Assembly (NCBI RefSeq): GCF_050003625.1 | Contig: NC_134398.1 | Span: forward strand, 196,547,700 to 196,611,699 | DNA length: 64,000 nt | Direction: 5' to 3' | Origin: Haematobia irritans | Lineage: Eukaryota > Arthropoda > Insecta > Diptera > Muscidae | Shown here: piece after piece, positions 24,506-35,830 of the stretch | Position numbering within the stretch: the stretch's first letter is position 1 | Layout: each line of letters begins with the position of its first letter | Translations under genes and position numbers: made by a program | Notes under the pieces: model-generated | Databases searched by the model: none | The model's input: only the letters and a program-made list of their open reading frames with translations | Told to the model about the DNA's origin: nothing

Positions 24506-24798
24506 TATTAAGTCCATTGTGATACCACAGGGGTGAACTACTCTCCTATCTCTGAACTCTATCCAATTCAATATTTAGCACAATAACAAGGGTCCTCTTG
24601 TTTATAGACGAGTCCGAATGGTGTTTAAGACTACGGTGAAACTCTCTAAACTTTGAAAAACGCAGCAATGTCAATTGCATTACTCTCTCTCTCAGTCCAC
24701 CACTGAAAATTTTTTGGTATCTGCTCGAATCTGGGATTGAACCCATAACACTTTGTATGCAACACGATCATTCTAACCATTACACAACGGTTGCTCCC
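24506..24798 (-). mobile_element. Diverged tRNA-derived SINE, inverted
   Basis: The reverse complement reads 'gtgtaatggttagaatgatc', 'gttatgggttcaatccca' (B-box like), 'ttcagtggtggactgagag', 'cattcggactcgtctataaa' and 'ggtatcacaatggactta'. It matches the young SINE in order but is clearly diverged, so it belongs to an older subfamily. It lies tail-to-tail with 24164-24503. Confidence 0.75.
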
Positions 24799-26168
24799 AA
24801 ATACACAATAATTTATATGTGGTATATGACAAACCCGGGTTCAATGGTAACACTGATTTCACAAATCTCATGTTTCAAACCTGAAAAAGCTATAGCATAG
24901 CATCATAGCGCACTATAAAAACAAACAATGACAGACGCTACGAGAAGACACTAAAGAAAGCAAAAAGAGATAATAAAATAGAAGCTTACAAGAACAAATA
25001 AAATGAGCTCATACAAAAAAAAAAAAATCTCGTAATTGAACACCCATGCACACACACACTCTAAGCATTTATTCCTTCTCAATGAGTCAGCAGACATCAC
25101 TCACTAATATTGGCTAGAATTGTCGTTGGTATCACTGTGTAGCTTAACTTAGAACTTCTCTCCCTATAGGGAGAGAGAAATAATCATACACCCAAAGTCG
25201 ATACACCAACACTCACTCAAATGAATGGCCATTGAGTTAAAGAATGCCAGTGTAAGTCTTTGTCTTTTGCATTGTTGTTTTTTGCTTTTCTCTCTACATA
25301 AAGCTGAATTAAAAAAAAAAAAAAATCAAGAACTAAGAGATACAATAGTATGGTATGGCTTACCATCATCATGGCAAAGAGTATAAAGGAGATCCTCTAA
25401 ACAAAATGTTCTTGGAATTTATCCTAGTGTTTTGGTATTTTAATACCACTTAAAGTACACTTTTATTTTATAACGGTACTTTAAAAAAAAATATCCATGC
25501 ATACATAGTGAAACGTATGTACATGCACACACACAGGCAATAGCTATACAATAGCACTTTTTATAGGAGATGAAACGATCTTCTGGCATCTACAGCCAGC
25601 CAATAGCTTACAAAAAAAGGGGGCGAATACACAAAAAAAGCACACAACGAACGTAGCATTGAAGTGCACATAAAAGAATCCTTTCAAACATTTAAGATGA
25701 GTGGCTAAGGAAAAAAAAAACGACGAAGAAACTTACAAATTACAGCATCTGCACAAAGTGGCTTGTTATTATGGAATGACTAGAAATTGACAGAGGTAAT
25801 GATTGGAAGTCTCGACCATTAAAACTTTTATAGAGTAAATATAAACTACAGTATGTTTTGGATTGTTTGGTTATAGAAAAAATTGCCAAACGACGAAGCA
25901 AGGGATATAAGGAATTTGCCAATTAATTGTTAGATATACACACAAAGAAAAAAAAATCCTCATAACAACGAAAAAATTTCACTAAGACAATGTTCGTTAA
26001 TAGTACAAGAATTTATGTGTTGGTTTTTAAAAAAAAAATTGTTATAATAATAAAAATTTTCGTTGTATTTACAAATTGGTTTTGTTGGCTTAATTTTAAT
26101 AACACATTTCTAAAAAATTTCACAATTATAGGTTATTATCATTGTCAATCATTAATAGATATTCAGTA
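24799..26168. other. Unassigned AT-rich region, no gene seen
   Basis: Contains A-runs, a CA tract near 25050, and a 20-bp perfect palindrome centred on CCCTATAGGG (25157-25176). From 25933, 'acacacaaagaaaaaaaaat' resembles one end of the TA-MITE family, but no partner end was found. Confidence 0.4.
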
Positions 26169-26320
26169 GCCGCCGTGGTGCAATGGATACATACAAAGGG
26201 AGGCGGATTCAATTTCAGTCTCTACCGAACACCAAAAAGTTTTTCAGCGGTGGATTATTCCTTCTCAGTAATGCCGGTGATATTTCTGAGCGTCTCAAAA
26301 CTTTTCTAAGTGGTTTATAA
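26169..26320 (+). mobile_element. tRNA-derived SINE, decayed 5' part
   Basis: Starts 'gccgccgtggtgcaatgg', has a shortened and mutated tRNA region, then 'accgaacaccaaaaagtttt' and 'cagcggtggattattcc'. It stops after 'tctaagtggttt'; the 3' half is missing. Confidence 0.75.
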
Positions 26321-26867
26321 AATAAAAACAAAGTTTATAAAAATAACAATGTATAATGATTTCTATAAATATTTAAAATGTTTACTTAAATTAACTTTAT
26401 TTTTATTTTTTTTTAATTTAAATTTAGTTTGGCGCTTATTTGGTTTTAAAATTTAAGTTTAAAATTTTTCAATTTCTTCCATGACATCATCTTATGTAAT
26501 GTTCAACACAACAATTGATCATATCCTAGTTTCCAAAAATATATTTCGTTTCAATAATTGTGATACTTATCTTTTTGTTCCGTTGAAAAGAAAATTAAAG
26601 CACCCCACTTACCTGAAAGGAAAACAACATGTAATATTAATATTTTAATTTCTATGAATTTAAAAAACAAATCAAAATTTAATTCGGACAAAACACTGTT
26701 AAACTGATGCTAAAAAAAATATGAACTAAAAGTAGGTAAAAAATTCAATGACCGTATAAATACGATAAAATATGAACTAACGCAAAATCAAATTTTCGTA
26801 AAATTCGCACATACAATAAGAAGGAACTACTGCACTAGAAAAGTGATCATGATTTGGCGCCTATAAA
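26321..26867. other. Unassigned AT-rich region, no gene seen
   Basis: No recognisable domains, RNA genes or repeats beyond A/T runs. Confidence 0.35.
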
Positions 26868-26960
26868 TTTTGAACCCACCACTTTAAAATGGTGGCGCGG
26901 GTATCATAAGTTTTTCATTTCGATGTGTTACAAACACATCGATGATTTGACAGTGGCATA
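26868..26960 (+). mobile_element. DINE-like terminus fragment
   Basis: 'acccaccactttaaaatggt', 'ggcgcgggtatcataagttt' and 'cgatgtgttacaaacacatc' match the TATACCC terminus of lineages A and C ('acccaccaccatagaatggt', 'gggggtataataagtttg'). Only ~90 bp is present. Confidence 0.55.
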
Positions 26961-27282
26961 GGAAAAGAGATATGTTTGTACGAATTTATTTCGGCATAAG
27001 CCGGCTATCATGCAAAACCTTTTTTCGGAAGATTCAAGTGTGGTTTATTGTTGGGTTTAATGAACTGCCTGAATTTATTCTGATAATTGGTTGATAGTTT
27101 TGCTGCAAGTAGAGGATGCTGATGAGGATTGTGGTAATTCCGAAACGTGCGTACATCCAACCATCTTGCAATCTATAGGGCTTTGCCCAAATAAATTTGA
27201 CAAACATTCTTTTCCTCTGTTGGTTAAGCTACACTTGTAGTTTAGTCAATGCATGGTTTTAAGCTGAAATTAAAAAACTACA
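26961..27282 (+). mobile_element. Penelope-like/retrozyme-like fragment carrying a hammerhead ribozyme
   Basis: No reverse transcriptase frame is present. The assignment rests on the hammerhead at 27105-27169, because such minimal type I ribozymes are known from Penelope-like retroelements and small retrozymes in animals. Flanks include 'ctatagggctttgcccaaat'. Element limits are not defined. Confidence 0.45.
27105..27169 (+). ncRNA. Hammerhead ribozyme (type I, short stem III)
   Basis: All conserved parts are present in order. Stem I 5' strand: GCAAG (27105-27109), internal loop TAGA, GGATG (27114-27118). Core CTGATGA (27119-27125). Stem II: GGATT (27126-27130), loop GTGGT, AATTCC (27136-27141, one bulge). 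Core GAA, then stem III ACG/CGT (27145-27147 with 27150-27152) closing a 2-nt loop. Cleavage-site A17 is at 27153. Stem I 3' strand: CATCC (27154-27158), internal loop, CTTGC (27165-27169). Stem I pairs perfectly in both helical parts, with an internal loop as in natural fast-cleaving forms. Predicted self-cleavage is between 27153 and 27154. Confidence 0.8.
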
Positions 27283-29875
27283 AATTTTTATTTCTATAGA
27301 AAATTTTATAAAATTTTTTATTTCTACAGAAAATTTTGTTAAAATTGTATTTCTATAGAAAATTTTGTCAAAATTTTATTTCTATAGAAAGTTTTGTCAA
27401 AATTTTATTTATTTCTATGAAATTTTTGCCAAAATTTTGTTCCTATAGAAAATTTTGTCAAAATTTTATTTCTATAAAATATTATGTCACAATTTTATTT
27501 TTATAGAAAATTTTGTTAAAATTTTATATCTATTGAAAATTTTGTCAAAATTTTATTGCTATAGAAAATTATGTCAAAATTTTATTTCTATAGAAACTTT
27601 TGTCAAAATTTTATTTATTTCCATTTTGTCAAAATTTTATTTATTTCTATGAAAATTTTGTCAAAATTTTATTTCTATGAAAATATTGTCAAAATTTGAT
27701 TTCTATAGAAACTTTTGTCAAAATTTGATTTCTACAGAAATTTTTGTCAAAATTTTGTTCCTATAGAATATTTTGTCAAAATTTTATTTTTATAGAAAAT
27801 TTTGTCAAAATTTTATTTCTATAGAAAATCTTGTCAACATCTTATTTCTATAGAAAATTTTGTCAACATTTTATTTCTATAGAAAATTTTGTAAAAATTT
27901 CATTTCTATAGAAAATTTTATCAGTTTTGTCAACATTTTCTTTTCTATAGAAAATTTTATCAATTTTTTTATTTCTATAGAAAATGTTGTCAAATTTTAT
28001 TTCTATAGAAAATTTTGTCAAAATATTATTTCTATAGAAAATTTTGTCAAAATTTTATTTCTATAGAAAATTTTTTCAAAATTTTATTTCTATAGAATTT
28101 TTTTCCCCCCAAAATTTTGTGTCTATGGAAAATTTTGTCAAAATTTTATTTCTATAGAAATTTTTATCAAAATTTTATTTCTATAGAAAATTTTGTCAAA
28201 ATTTTATTTCTATAGAGCATTTTGTCAAAATTTTATTTCTGTAGATCATTTTGTCAACATTTTATTTTAAAAAATTGTCAAAATTTTTTTTCTATAGAAA
28301 ATGTTGTCAAAATTTGATTTCTATAGAATTGTTTGTCAAAATTTTGTTCCTATAGAAAATTTTGTCAAAATTTTATTTCTATAGAAAATTTTGCCAAAAT
28401 TTTATTTCTATAGAAAATTTTGCCAAAATTTTATTTCTATAGAAAAATTTGCCAAAATTTTATTTTTATAGAAAATTTTGTAAAAATTTTATTTCTATAG
28501 AAATTTTTGTCAAAATTTTATTTCTATAGAAATTTTTGTCAAAATTTTATTTCTATTGGAAATCTTGTCAAAATTTTATTTATTTCCATTGAAAATGTTG
28601 TCAAAATTTTATTTATTTCTGAATTGAAATTTTTGCCAAAATTTGTTCCTAGTGTTTATTTGATTTTTGTTAGAATTATAAATTAATGTTTATTTGTTCC
28701 TATAGAAAATTTTGTCAAAATTTTATTTCTATAATATATTTTTTTTTCAAAATTTTATTTCTATAAAATATTTTGTCAAAATTTTATTTTTGCAGAAAAT
28801 TTTGTCAAAATTTTATTTCTATGGAAAATTTTGTCAACATTTTATTTCTATAGAAATTTTTGTCACAATTTTATTTCTATGAAATTTTTGTCAAAATTTT
28901 ATTTATTGCCATAGAAAATTTTGTCAAAATTTTATTTCTATAGAAAATTTTGTAAAAATTTCATTTCTATAGAAAATTTTGCCAAAATTTTATTGTTATA
29001 GAAAATTTTGCCAAAATTTTATTTCTATAGAAAATTTTACCAAAATTTTATTTCTATAGAAAATTTTGCCAAAATTTTATTTTTATAGAAAATTTTGTAA
29101 AAATTTTATTTCTATAAAAATTTTTGTCAAAATTTTATTTCTATAGAAATTTTAGTCAACATTTTATTTCTATAGAAAATTTTGTCAAAATTTTATTTAT
29201 TTCCATTGAAAATGTTGTCAAAATTTTATTTATTTCTGAATTGAAATTTTTACCAAAATTTGTTCCTTGTTTTTATTTGATTTTTGTTAGAACTGTAAAT
29301 TAATGTTTCTTTGTTCCTATAGAAAATTTTGTCAAAATTTTATTTCTATAAAATATTTTGTCAAAATTGTGTTTCTATAAAATAATTTGTCAAAATTTTA
29401 TTTTTACAGAAAATTTTGTCAAAATTTTATTTCTATGGAAAATTTTGTCAACATTTTATTTCTATAGAAATTTTTGTCACAATTTTATTTCTATGAAATT
29501 TTTGTCAAAATTTTATTTATTGCCATAGAAAATTTTGTCAAAATTTTATTTCTATAGAAAATTTTGTAAAAATTTCATTTCTATAGAAAATTTTGCCAAC
29601 ATTTTCTTTTCTATAGAGAATTTTATCAATTTTTTTATTTCTATAGAAAATTTTGTCAAATTTTATTTCTATAGAAAATTTTGCCAAAATTTTATTTCTA
29701 TAGAAATTTTGTCAAAATTTTATATTTATAGAAAATTTAGTCAACATTTAATTTCTATGGAATGTTTTGTCAAAATGTTATTTATTTCAATAGAAAATTT
29801 TGTCAAGATTTTATTTATTTCCATTGACAAAATTTTCATACAAATAAACAAAATTTTCACAAAATTTAAAATTTT
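27283..29875 (+). repeat. Large 29-bp satellite array with higher-order structure
   Basis: About 2.6 kb of 29-bp units ('tttctatagaaaa' plus 'ttttgtcaaaatttta'). A marked variant block, 'tatttccattgaaaatgttg' then 'tatttgatttttgttagaa', occurs at 28581 and again at 29198. This gives a higher-order period of ~617 bp, close to 21 units. Open frames here come from the unit, not from genes. Confidence 0.9.
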
Positions 29876-30526
29876 CTACTTTAGTATATAGTCTTTAACA
29901 ACCATTTAAATATCAGTCTATAGTTATATATAGCCCCCATATAAACCGATCCCTAGATTTGATCTCGGACAAACTTAATACCACGAAATTTGGTACATTG
30001 TGTTAGAATATGGTCGCTAACAACCATGCCAAAAGTGGTCCATGTCGGTCCATAGTGATATATAGCGCCCGGATAAACCAATCTTCAGATTTTACTTCTT
30101 GCTGGATAAACAAAATTTCATTTGATCTAAATTTCATTTGATAGCTAATATTTGGTACTAATCACACAAAATTTGGACCATATTGGTTCATAATTGTATA
30201 TAGCCTCCATATAAACCGATTCCCATATTTCACTTCTGCATCTCTTTACCGCACTAAACTTCATATCGATCAAGAACTGAATTATATAGGTTTTTAATTT
30301 GACTTTTTTCCTAATATATACTTTTTTCCTAATCCTACGTATGGACTAACTTCCAATTTAAAAGACGATGTCATGGAGTTTCATGAGACTTTGTTATCGG
30401 CAAGTATTATCACAACCCAAGTAATTCGATTGTGGATGACAGTCTTTCGTAGAAGTTTCTATGCAATCCATGGTGGTGGGTACATAAGATTCGGCCTGGC
30501 CGAACTTACGACCGTATATACTTGGT
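29876..30526 (+). mobile_element. DINE lineage A, hairpin half
   Basis: Diverged 153-bp-type sequence ('atagcccccatataaaccga' near 29931), then the spacer ('gtatggactaacttccaatt', 'aagtaattcgattgtggatg', 'caatccatggtggtgggtac') and the hairpin TTCGGCCTGGCCGAA ending in 'gtatatacttggt'. The TATACCC half is absent, and the adjacent 29-bp array lies outside the usual order. Confidence 0.75.
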
Positions 30527-32631
30527 AATTATTAGTTTTTATTATAGTGACACAATTTATAAACAAAATCTTTATTTCGTAGAGGTTTAATAAATATATT
30601 GATTGCGTTATATATACCCACTCGTGTTGATTTATTTGGCTCTATCAAGTAGCTTCTTATTACAGACTCTTTCGTTTCTAACGAGAACTATAGTCAAAAA
30701 TCAAATACTAAAAAAGCAATCACTAGCAATCATTTGAGAGTTGCCAAAAATGTTTTTTTTTTTTGAAAATTAATGATTCTTGTCTATAAAAAGTCTAAAT
30801 ATAAGAAGACAAAAGTTTACTATACCACTATCCCAAATAAGATCTATTCAAAAAGTCCACTTTCCATATAAGAAAATGGGTTAAATTCAAAAATTCGAAT
30901 TTTTTATTTCCCTCATAATCCTTGGATAAGGCTGAACGGACGTCTAGGGCTAGGACTAAGTCAATTACGAAACTCAACTTTTCTTTAATCACAATATTTA
31001 AAATCTTCCAAAAATCTAAAAAAAAATAAAAATGTTAACTATTCCCAATTAGAAAAAAAAAAAATTAAAGTTCTTGCCGAACATTTTAGATTTTCATCAA
31101 AATTCCCAATAAAGACTGGCGGAAATTTGGAGCTGTACGTTTTGATGCTTTAACTTTAAGTCGACGGGTACATATAGTGCAAGGTTCAGTATTTCCCATG
31201 TGAATATTTTAATTTAAAAAAAAAAATGATTTTACTCAATCACTAGAAAGTATAGGGTCCACAACAGTCTTACATTTCTGTCGCATCTTTAGATTTTCCT
31301 TCCAACCTCCTTCTTAGGCTTTGTCATTCATTCGAAATAAATTTAGGGTAATTGTGGGTGTATATTTTTAGTTTTTTGTTTTTTCTTTGTTGCTTTCTCC
31401 TAAATGCCTTAGAGTACCCAAATTTACTATTCATTTGAATTCTGCTGTGTAATGACAATGTCGAAGATCTCATTGTAGAAAGACAACAAAAGAAGGAGTT
31501 TACCCAGGAAAGTGAAACGATTTCGAAAAGTTGAAATGACAAAACATTACCACGCGCTTCATATAATTTTATTAGATAAAATTTTACTAATTTGACGTTT
31601 TTCTCTGTTTAAGATGTTATTCTACCAAGGAATTTAAGAAAGAAAAAAAAACAAGCAATTGTTTTTGGGACCTTTAACTCCACCTATTAAAAAAAAACGG
31701 GAAAGGGTGGTTGGTGCAACATTTGAAATGGTTATGGTTATGTTTTTTTGGTATTTTCTGATAGTAATGAATCCAAATAGAAGAGAACATTTTCTGTTTC
31801 CTTATAGCATCTTGGTCATGTCTTTGAAGATGTTACTTGACAATTTCCGTTTATAAAACAAGCAATTGCCATGAATTTTTTTAAGATCTTAAATTTTACT
31901 AAAAACTGCCCATTTCAGACATCTCTAGGGGAATTGGTTAGCAAGGAAAGGTAAAAAAATTATGTCAAGAAAATATGCTGTCGGGCATCTTGAATGTTTC
32001 CCTTGACATTCATGTTGTATTGTTTCTGTTTCTTTTTTTATTTTTGTTTAAGAGGGAAGACTAGACATTCCTATACCAAGCATCTGTTTGGAAGTATTTA
32101 CTTTATTTATTCGTGGAAGTTCATTTTACTGCATTTTTATAAGAGCAATTTTAAGAGGAATTATTAATAAAGTCGAGGTAAAAAAAATGAATAGAAATGA
32201 GATAAAAATATTCGTTTTTTTACGATTTTACTTCGTCCTTGTACTACTACAGGGGTTAAACTGGTCATATTAAAATTGAATATATTCAAATCTACAGAAT
32301 TTAAATCTCGAATTATTGGAAAAACGATATTTTTAAATTTTCTTAAAGGGAAAATTTGTATATTTATTTCTCTGGAACTTGTGCCAAACAGTTGCTAACC
32401 ACTATATTTATTTGTACCAAAATCCAGATCTAGGACATTTTTGTTTTTATAGAGTTTTTTTTCGACTTTTGGACAAGCCTAATTTGTGAATAATTTTTTA
32501 TTCTTTTTTGGTTCATCTAACTAATCTACGCAAAAGCTTATTACTGTCGAGGAAGCGTTCTCAAAATATAACGATTCCATGAAATAAGATACACTGTAAA
32601 AAAGGCAGTTGCTTAAGTAATATTTATTACA
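30527..32631. other. Unassigned AT-rich region, no gene seen
   Basis: No coding domain recognised in 2.1 kb. Near 30620, 'tgttgatttatttggctcta' resembles the end of the insert at 9358 ('tgttgatttatttggtttct'). Confidence 0.4.
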
Positions 32632-32800
32632 AAACAAGTTAGTAAACTCTAAAGTCGGGCGGGGCCGACTATATTATACCCATCATCACAATGTACACAA
32701 CAATTTTTGATACCATCTCAAGTCCTTCAAATTTCTCTGGAGCTATATAAAGGTTTATATACCAATATACAAATATTTAAATCAGAACCGATTTGGAGAA
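32632..32800 (-). mobile_element. DINE lineage B hairpin end
   Basis: 'aaacaagttagtaaactcta' followed by AGTCGGGCGGGGCCGACT and 'atattatacccatcatcaca' is the B hairpin terminus in reverse. It then fades through 'tctctggagctatataaagg'. The remainder of the element is missing. Confidence 0.65.
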
Positions 32801-33052
32801 ACAGTTTTAAACTTTTACAAAATCTCTAGACTTTAAATTTAACGCAAAGAAACACAATTAAGTAAAAATATTTGGGGTGTTTAAGTTAGAATAAAGATTA
32901 ATTGGGATTAATAGAGTTCGTTAGAATTTGTATACTACTATTTTGGTACATCCCTGCCAGAGTAGAAATGTCATAATTTGAATACTAATTTATCTTGTCA
33001 AAAGCCCCGCCTTCCGCCATCTTGGTTGAGAGCATCTCTCACTTTTACTTGT

Positions 33053-33060
33053 TATCGATA
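33053..33060 (+). promoter_or_regulatory. TATCGATA motif (DRE-like)
   Basis: TATCGATA is the core of the DREF-binding element of fly promoters. A single 8-bp match in AT-rich DNA is weak, but it precedes a candidate exon with good splice signals. Confidence 0.3.
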
Positions 33061-33341
33061 AGCCAATTGGTGCGGTTGCAAATTTATCCATATCGTTGGA
33101 AATTATAGGTAATATTGTTTACCATTTTGTATTTATTTAAAATCATCAATAAATATCAATATTTATTTAAAATCATCAATAAAAGCAGGAGGCTTTATTA
33201 TATATTGAAAATACTAAACTATCGTGTTTATTTTTCTTTATATTGTTCATATTTTTCGCAATCGGCGAACATTTTGGTCCTTCGAGACTTCGGAGTGGAA
33301 GAATTGGTTTAACCGGTGTTTTTCTTGGTTTTTTTTTTTAG

Positions 33342-33431
33342 ACACAGTCCACCTGACCTGGTCATCAATTTCACCTTAAACTCAAACCAATCAGTTCATC
33401 ATCCTCAACATCTATTTCATCGTTTTATAAG
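33342..33431 (+). other. Candidate 90-bp internal exon
   Basis: A strong acceptor (T-run then TTAG, ending at 33341) and a strong donor (ATAAG before GTAAGT at 33432) bound 90 bp. Only the frame starting at the second base is open, reading HSPPDLVINFT through FHRFI. The peptide is not recognised. It may be part of a retroelement leader or of a host gene. Confidence 0.3.
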
Positions 33432-33943
33432 GTAAGTGCAGTGCATTTTCCCTTATAAAGTGAGTTCGCGGTCGGTGCAACAACAAATATAGTGGTCGTC
33501 CGTCCATTTAAAGAAAAAAAAGGTTGTTTTACAATCGGTTTTTATTATAAATATTCCTAAAAGTGGTGTACAAGTTCAGTGATATCAGTGAATATTAGTG
33601 TTTTTTGATTTAAAGTGGTTTATTTGCCTTTATTTGCGTGAAAATATCGTTTTTCATTGTTTTTAAGTAAATTTTCATTTGCCGACGGCAAAACGCATTC
33701 AAGTTTTTTGTTTTTGTATTTCCATTTTGACGTCTGTGCAAATAATTTCGGAGAGAAATAACTTAAATTACATATTTTCACCACTTTCATACACTAATAT
33801 TCACTATGCACATATATCACTCTCTTTGTTTCGTATATTCACCACTTTTTCGCGTTTTCTGTGCTGAAATTTCATTTATTAATTATTGTTTCGTTCATTT
33901 GCATACATTTGAGAACATGGGGAAAAATAAAGCTAATGCCAAA

Positions 33944-35830
33944 AACAAGTATATACGGCAGTAAGTTCGGTCAGGCTGAAGCTTATGTATCCTCACACAT
34001 GGATTGCGTAGAAATTCTACTAAAGACTGTCATCTACAATCGAATTACTTGGCTAGCGGTAACACTTGCCGATGACAAGGGATCTTAAAACTTCCTAACA
34101 CCGTCTTCTAAATTGTAATTTAGTCCATACGTGGTATATATTAAACTAAAAAAAGGCCGAGTAAATACGTATATAATTCAGTTTGACAAAATTTTCTATA
34201 GAAATAAAATTTTTACAAAATTTTCTATAGAAATAAATTTTGACAAAATGTCCGATAGAAATAAAATTTTGACAAAATTGTCTATAGAAATAAAATTTTG
34301 AAAAAAAAAAATTCTATAGAAATAAAATTTTGACAACATTTTCTATTGAAATAAAATTTTTACAAAATTTTCTATAGAAATAAAATTTTGACAAAATTTT
34401 CTATGGAAATAAAATTTTGACAAAATTTTCTATAGAAATAAAATTTTGGCAAAATTTTCTATAGAAATAAAATTTTGACAAAATTTTCTATAGAAATAAA
34501 ATTTTGACAACATTTTCTATAGAAATAAAATTTTGAAAAAAAAATTCTATAGAAATAAAATTTTGACAACATTTCTATTGAAATAAAATTTTGACAAAAT
34601 TTTCTATAGAAATAAAATTTTTACAAAATTTTCAATAGAAATAAAATTTTTACAAAATTTTCTATAGAAATAAATTTTGACAAAATGTTCGATTGAAATA
34701 AAATTTTGACAAAATTTTCCATAGAAGTAAAGTTTTGACAAAAAATTCTATAGAAATAAAATTTTGACAACATTTTCTATTGAAATAAAATTTTTACAAA
34801 ATTTTCTATAAAAATAAATTTTGACAAAATTTTCTATAGAAATAAAATTTTGACAAAATTTTCTATACAAATAAAATTTTGACAAAATTTTCTATAGAAT
34901 TAAAATGTTGACAAAATGTTCGATAGAAATAAAATTTTGACAAAATTTTCTATAAAAAGAAAATTTTGACAAATATTCTATAGAAATAACATTTTGGCAA
35001 AATTTTCTACAAAAATAAAATTTTTACAAAATTTTCTATAGAAATAAAATTTTTACAAAATTTTCTATAGAAATAAAATTTGGCAGCATTTTCTATAGAA
35101 ATAACATTTTGACTAAATTTTCTATTAAAATTAAATTTTGACAAAAGTTTCTATATAAATAAAATTTTTACAATATTTACTATGGAAATGAAATGTTGAC
35201 AAATTTTTCTATAGAAATAAAATTTTGACAATATTTTCTATAGAAATAAAATTTTGACAAAATTTTCTATACAAATAAAATTTTGACAAAATATTCTATA
35301 GAAATTAAGTCCATATCCGAACTAATTTTAATCAAATTTGGCATGGATAGCTATAATATTAAATCTACTCCCTGTACAGAGCCTCGTACAAATCGGAGTA
35401 TAATTTTGGCCTCTTTGATCATATGAGTCCCAATCGGGCGGAAGATATGTATAGGACCTATATCTAAATTTAAACCGATTTCAACCAAATTTAGCAAGGA
35501 TTGGTAGAATATCAATTCGACTCTTTGTGCAAAATTTTACGTGAATCGGTGTTAATATTTGGCCTCTAAAGACATATGAGTCTAAATCGGGCGAAAGATA
35601 TATATGGGAGGTATATCTAAATCTGAAACAATTTGCCTGATATTTTGCAATTTTTTTGAAACTTTGTACGGAATTTGAAGAAGATCGGTTGATGTTGATC
35701 GACGCCAATTACGACCAAATCGGTGATAACTATATATGGCACCGATTGTCTTTGTCCTGAAAAAAGGACCTTATGCTAAATTTGAGGACAATCGAACTTA
35801 AACTGCGGCCTGTACTTTGAATTGTGTCTT
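33944..35830 (-). mobile_element. Chimeric DINE: lineage A hairpin end, 29-bp array, lineage B body
   Basis: The 5' side has 'aacaagtatatacggcagta', hairpin GTTCGGTCAGGCTGAA, and the A spacer ('catggattgcgtagaaattc', 'ctatatgtgg..'). A 29-bp array follows at 34180-35310. After it the monomers are B type ('ggcctctttgatcatatgag', 'gggaggtatatctaaatctg', 'cgaacttaaactgcggcctg'). The TATACCC terminus is missing. The switch falls at the array edge, as expected for module exchange at repeats. Confidence 0.7.
34180..35310 (-). repeat. 29-bp tandem array
   Basis: About 38 units read as 'gacaaaattttctatagaaa' plus 'taaaatttt' on the plus strand. Variants such as 'atgttcgatagaaataaaat' recur, indicating local block duplication. 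Confidence 0.9.

Larger units (their letters stand above)
32996..33710 (+). mobile_element. Possible BEL/Pao-type LTR and leader fragment (uncertain)
   Basis: A TATCGATA box (33053-33060), AATAAA signals at ~33150-33180, then 'cgaacattttggtccttcga' (~33267), wording I associate with sequence just downstream of BEL/Pao LTRs. An AG acceptor and a GTAAGT donor follow. No second LTR or gag/pol frame is in the window. A host promoter with a DREF-type site and a non-coding exon is an equally serious alternative. Confidence 0.3.
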
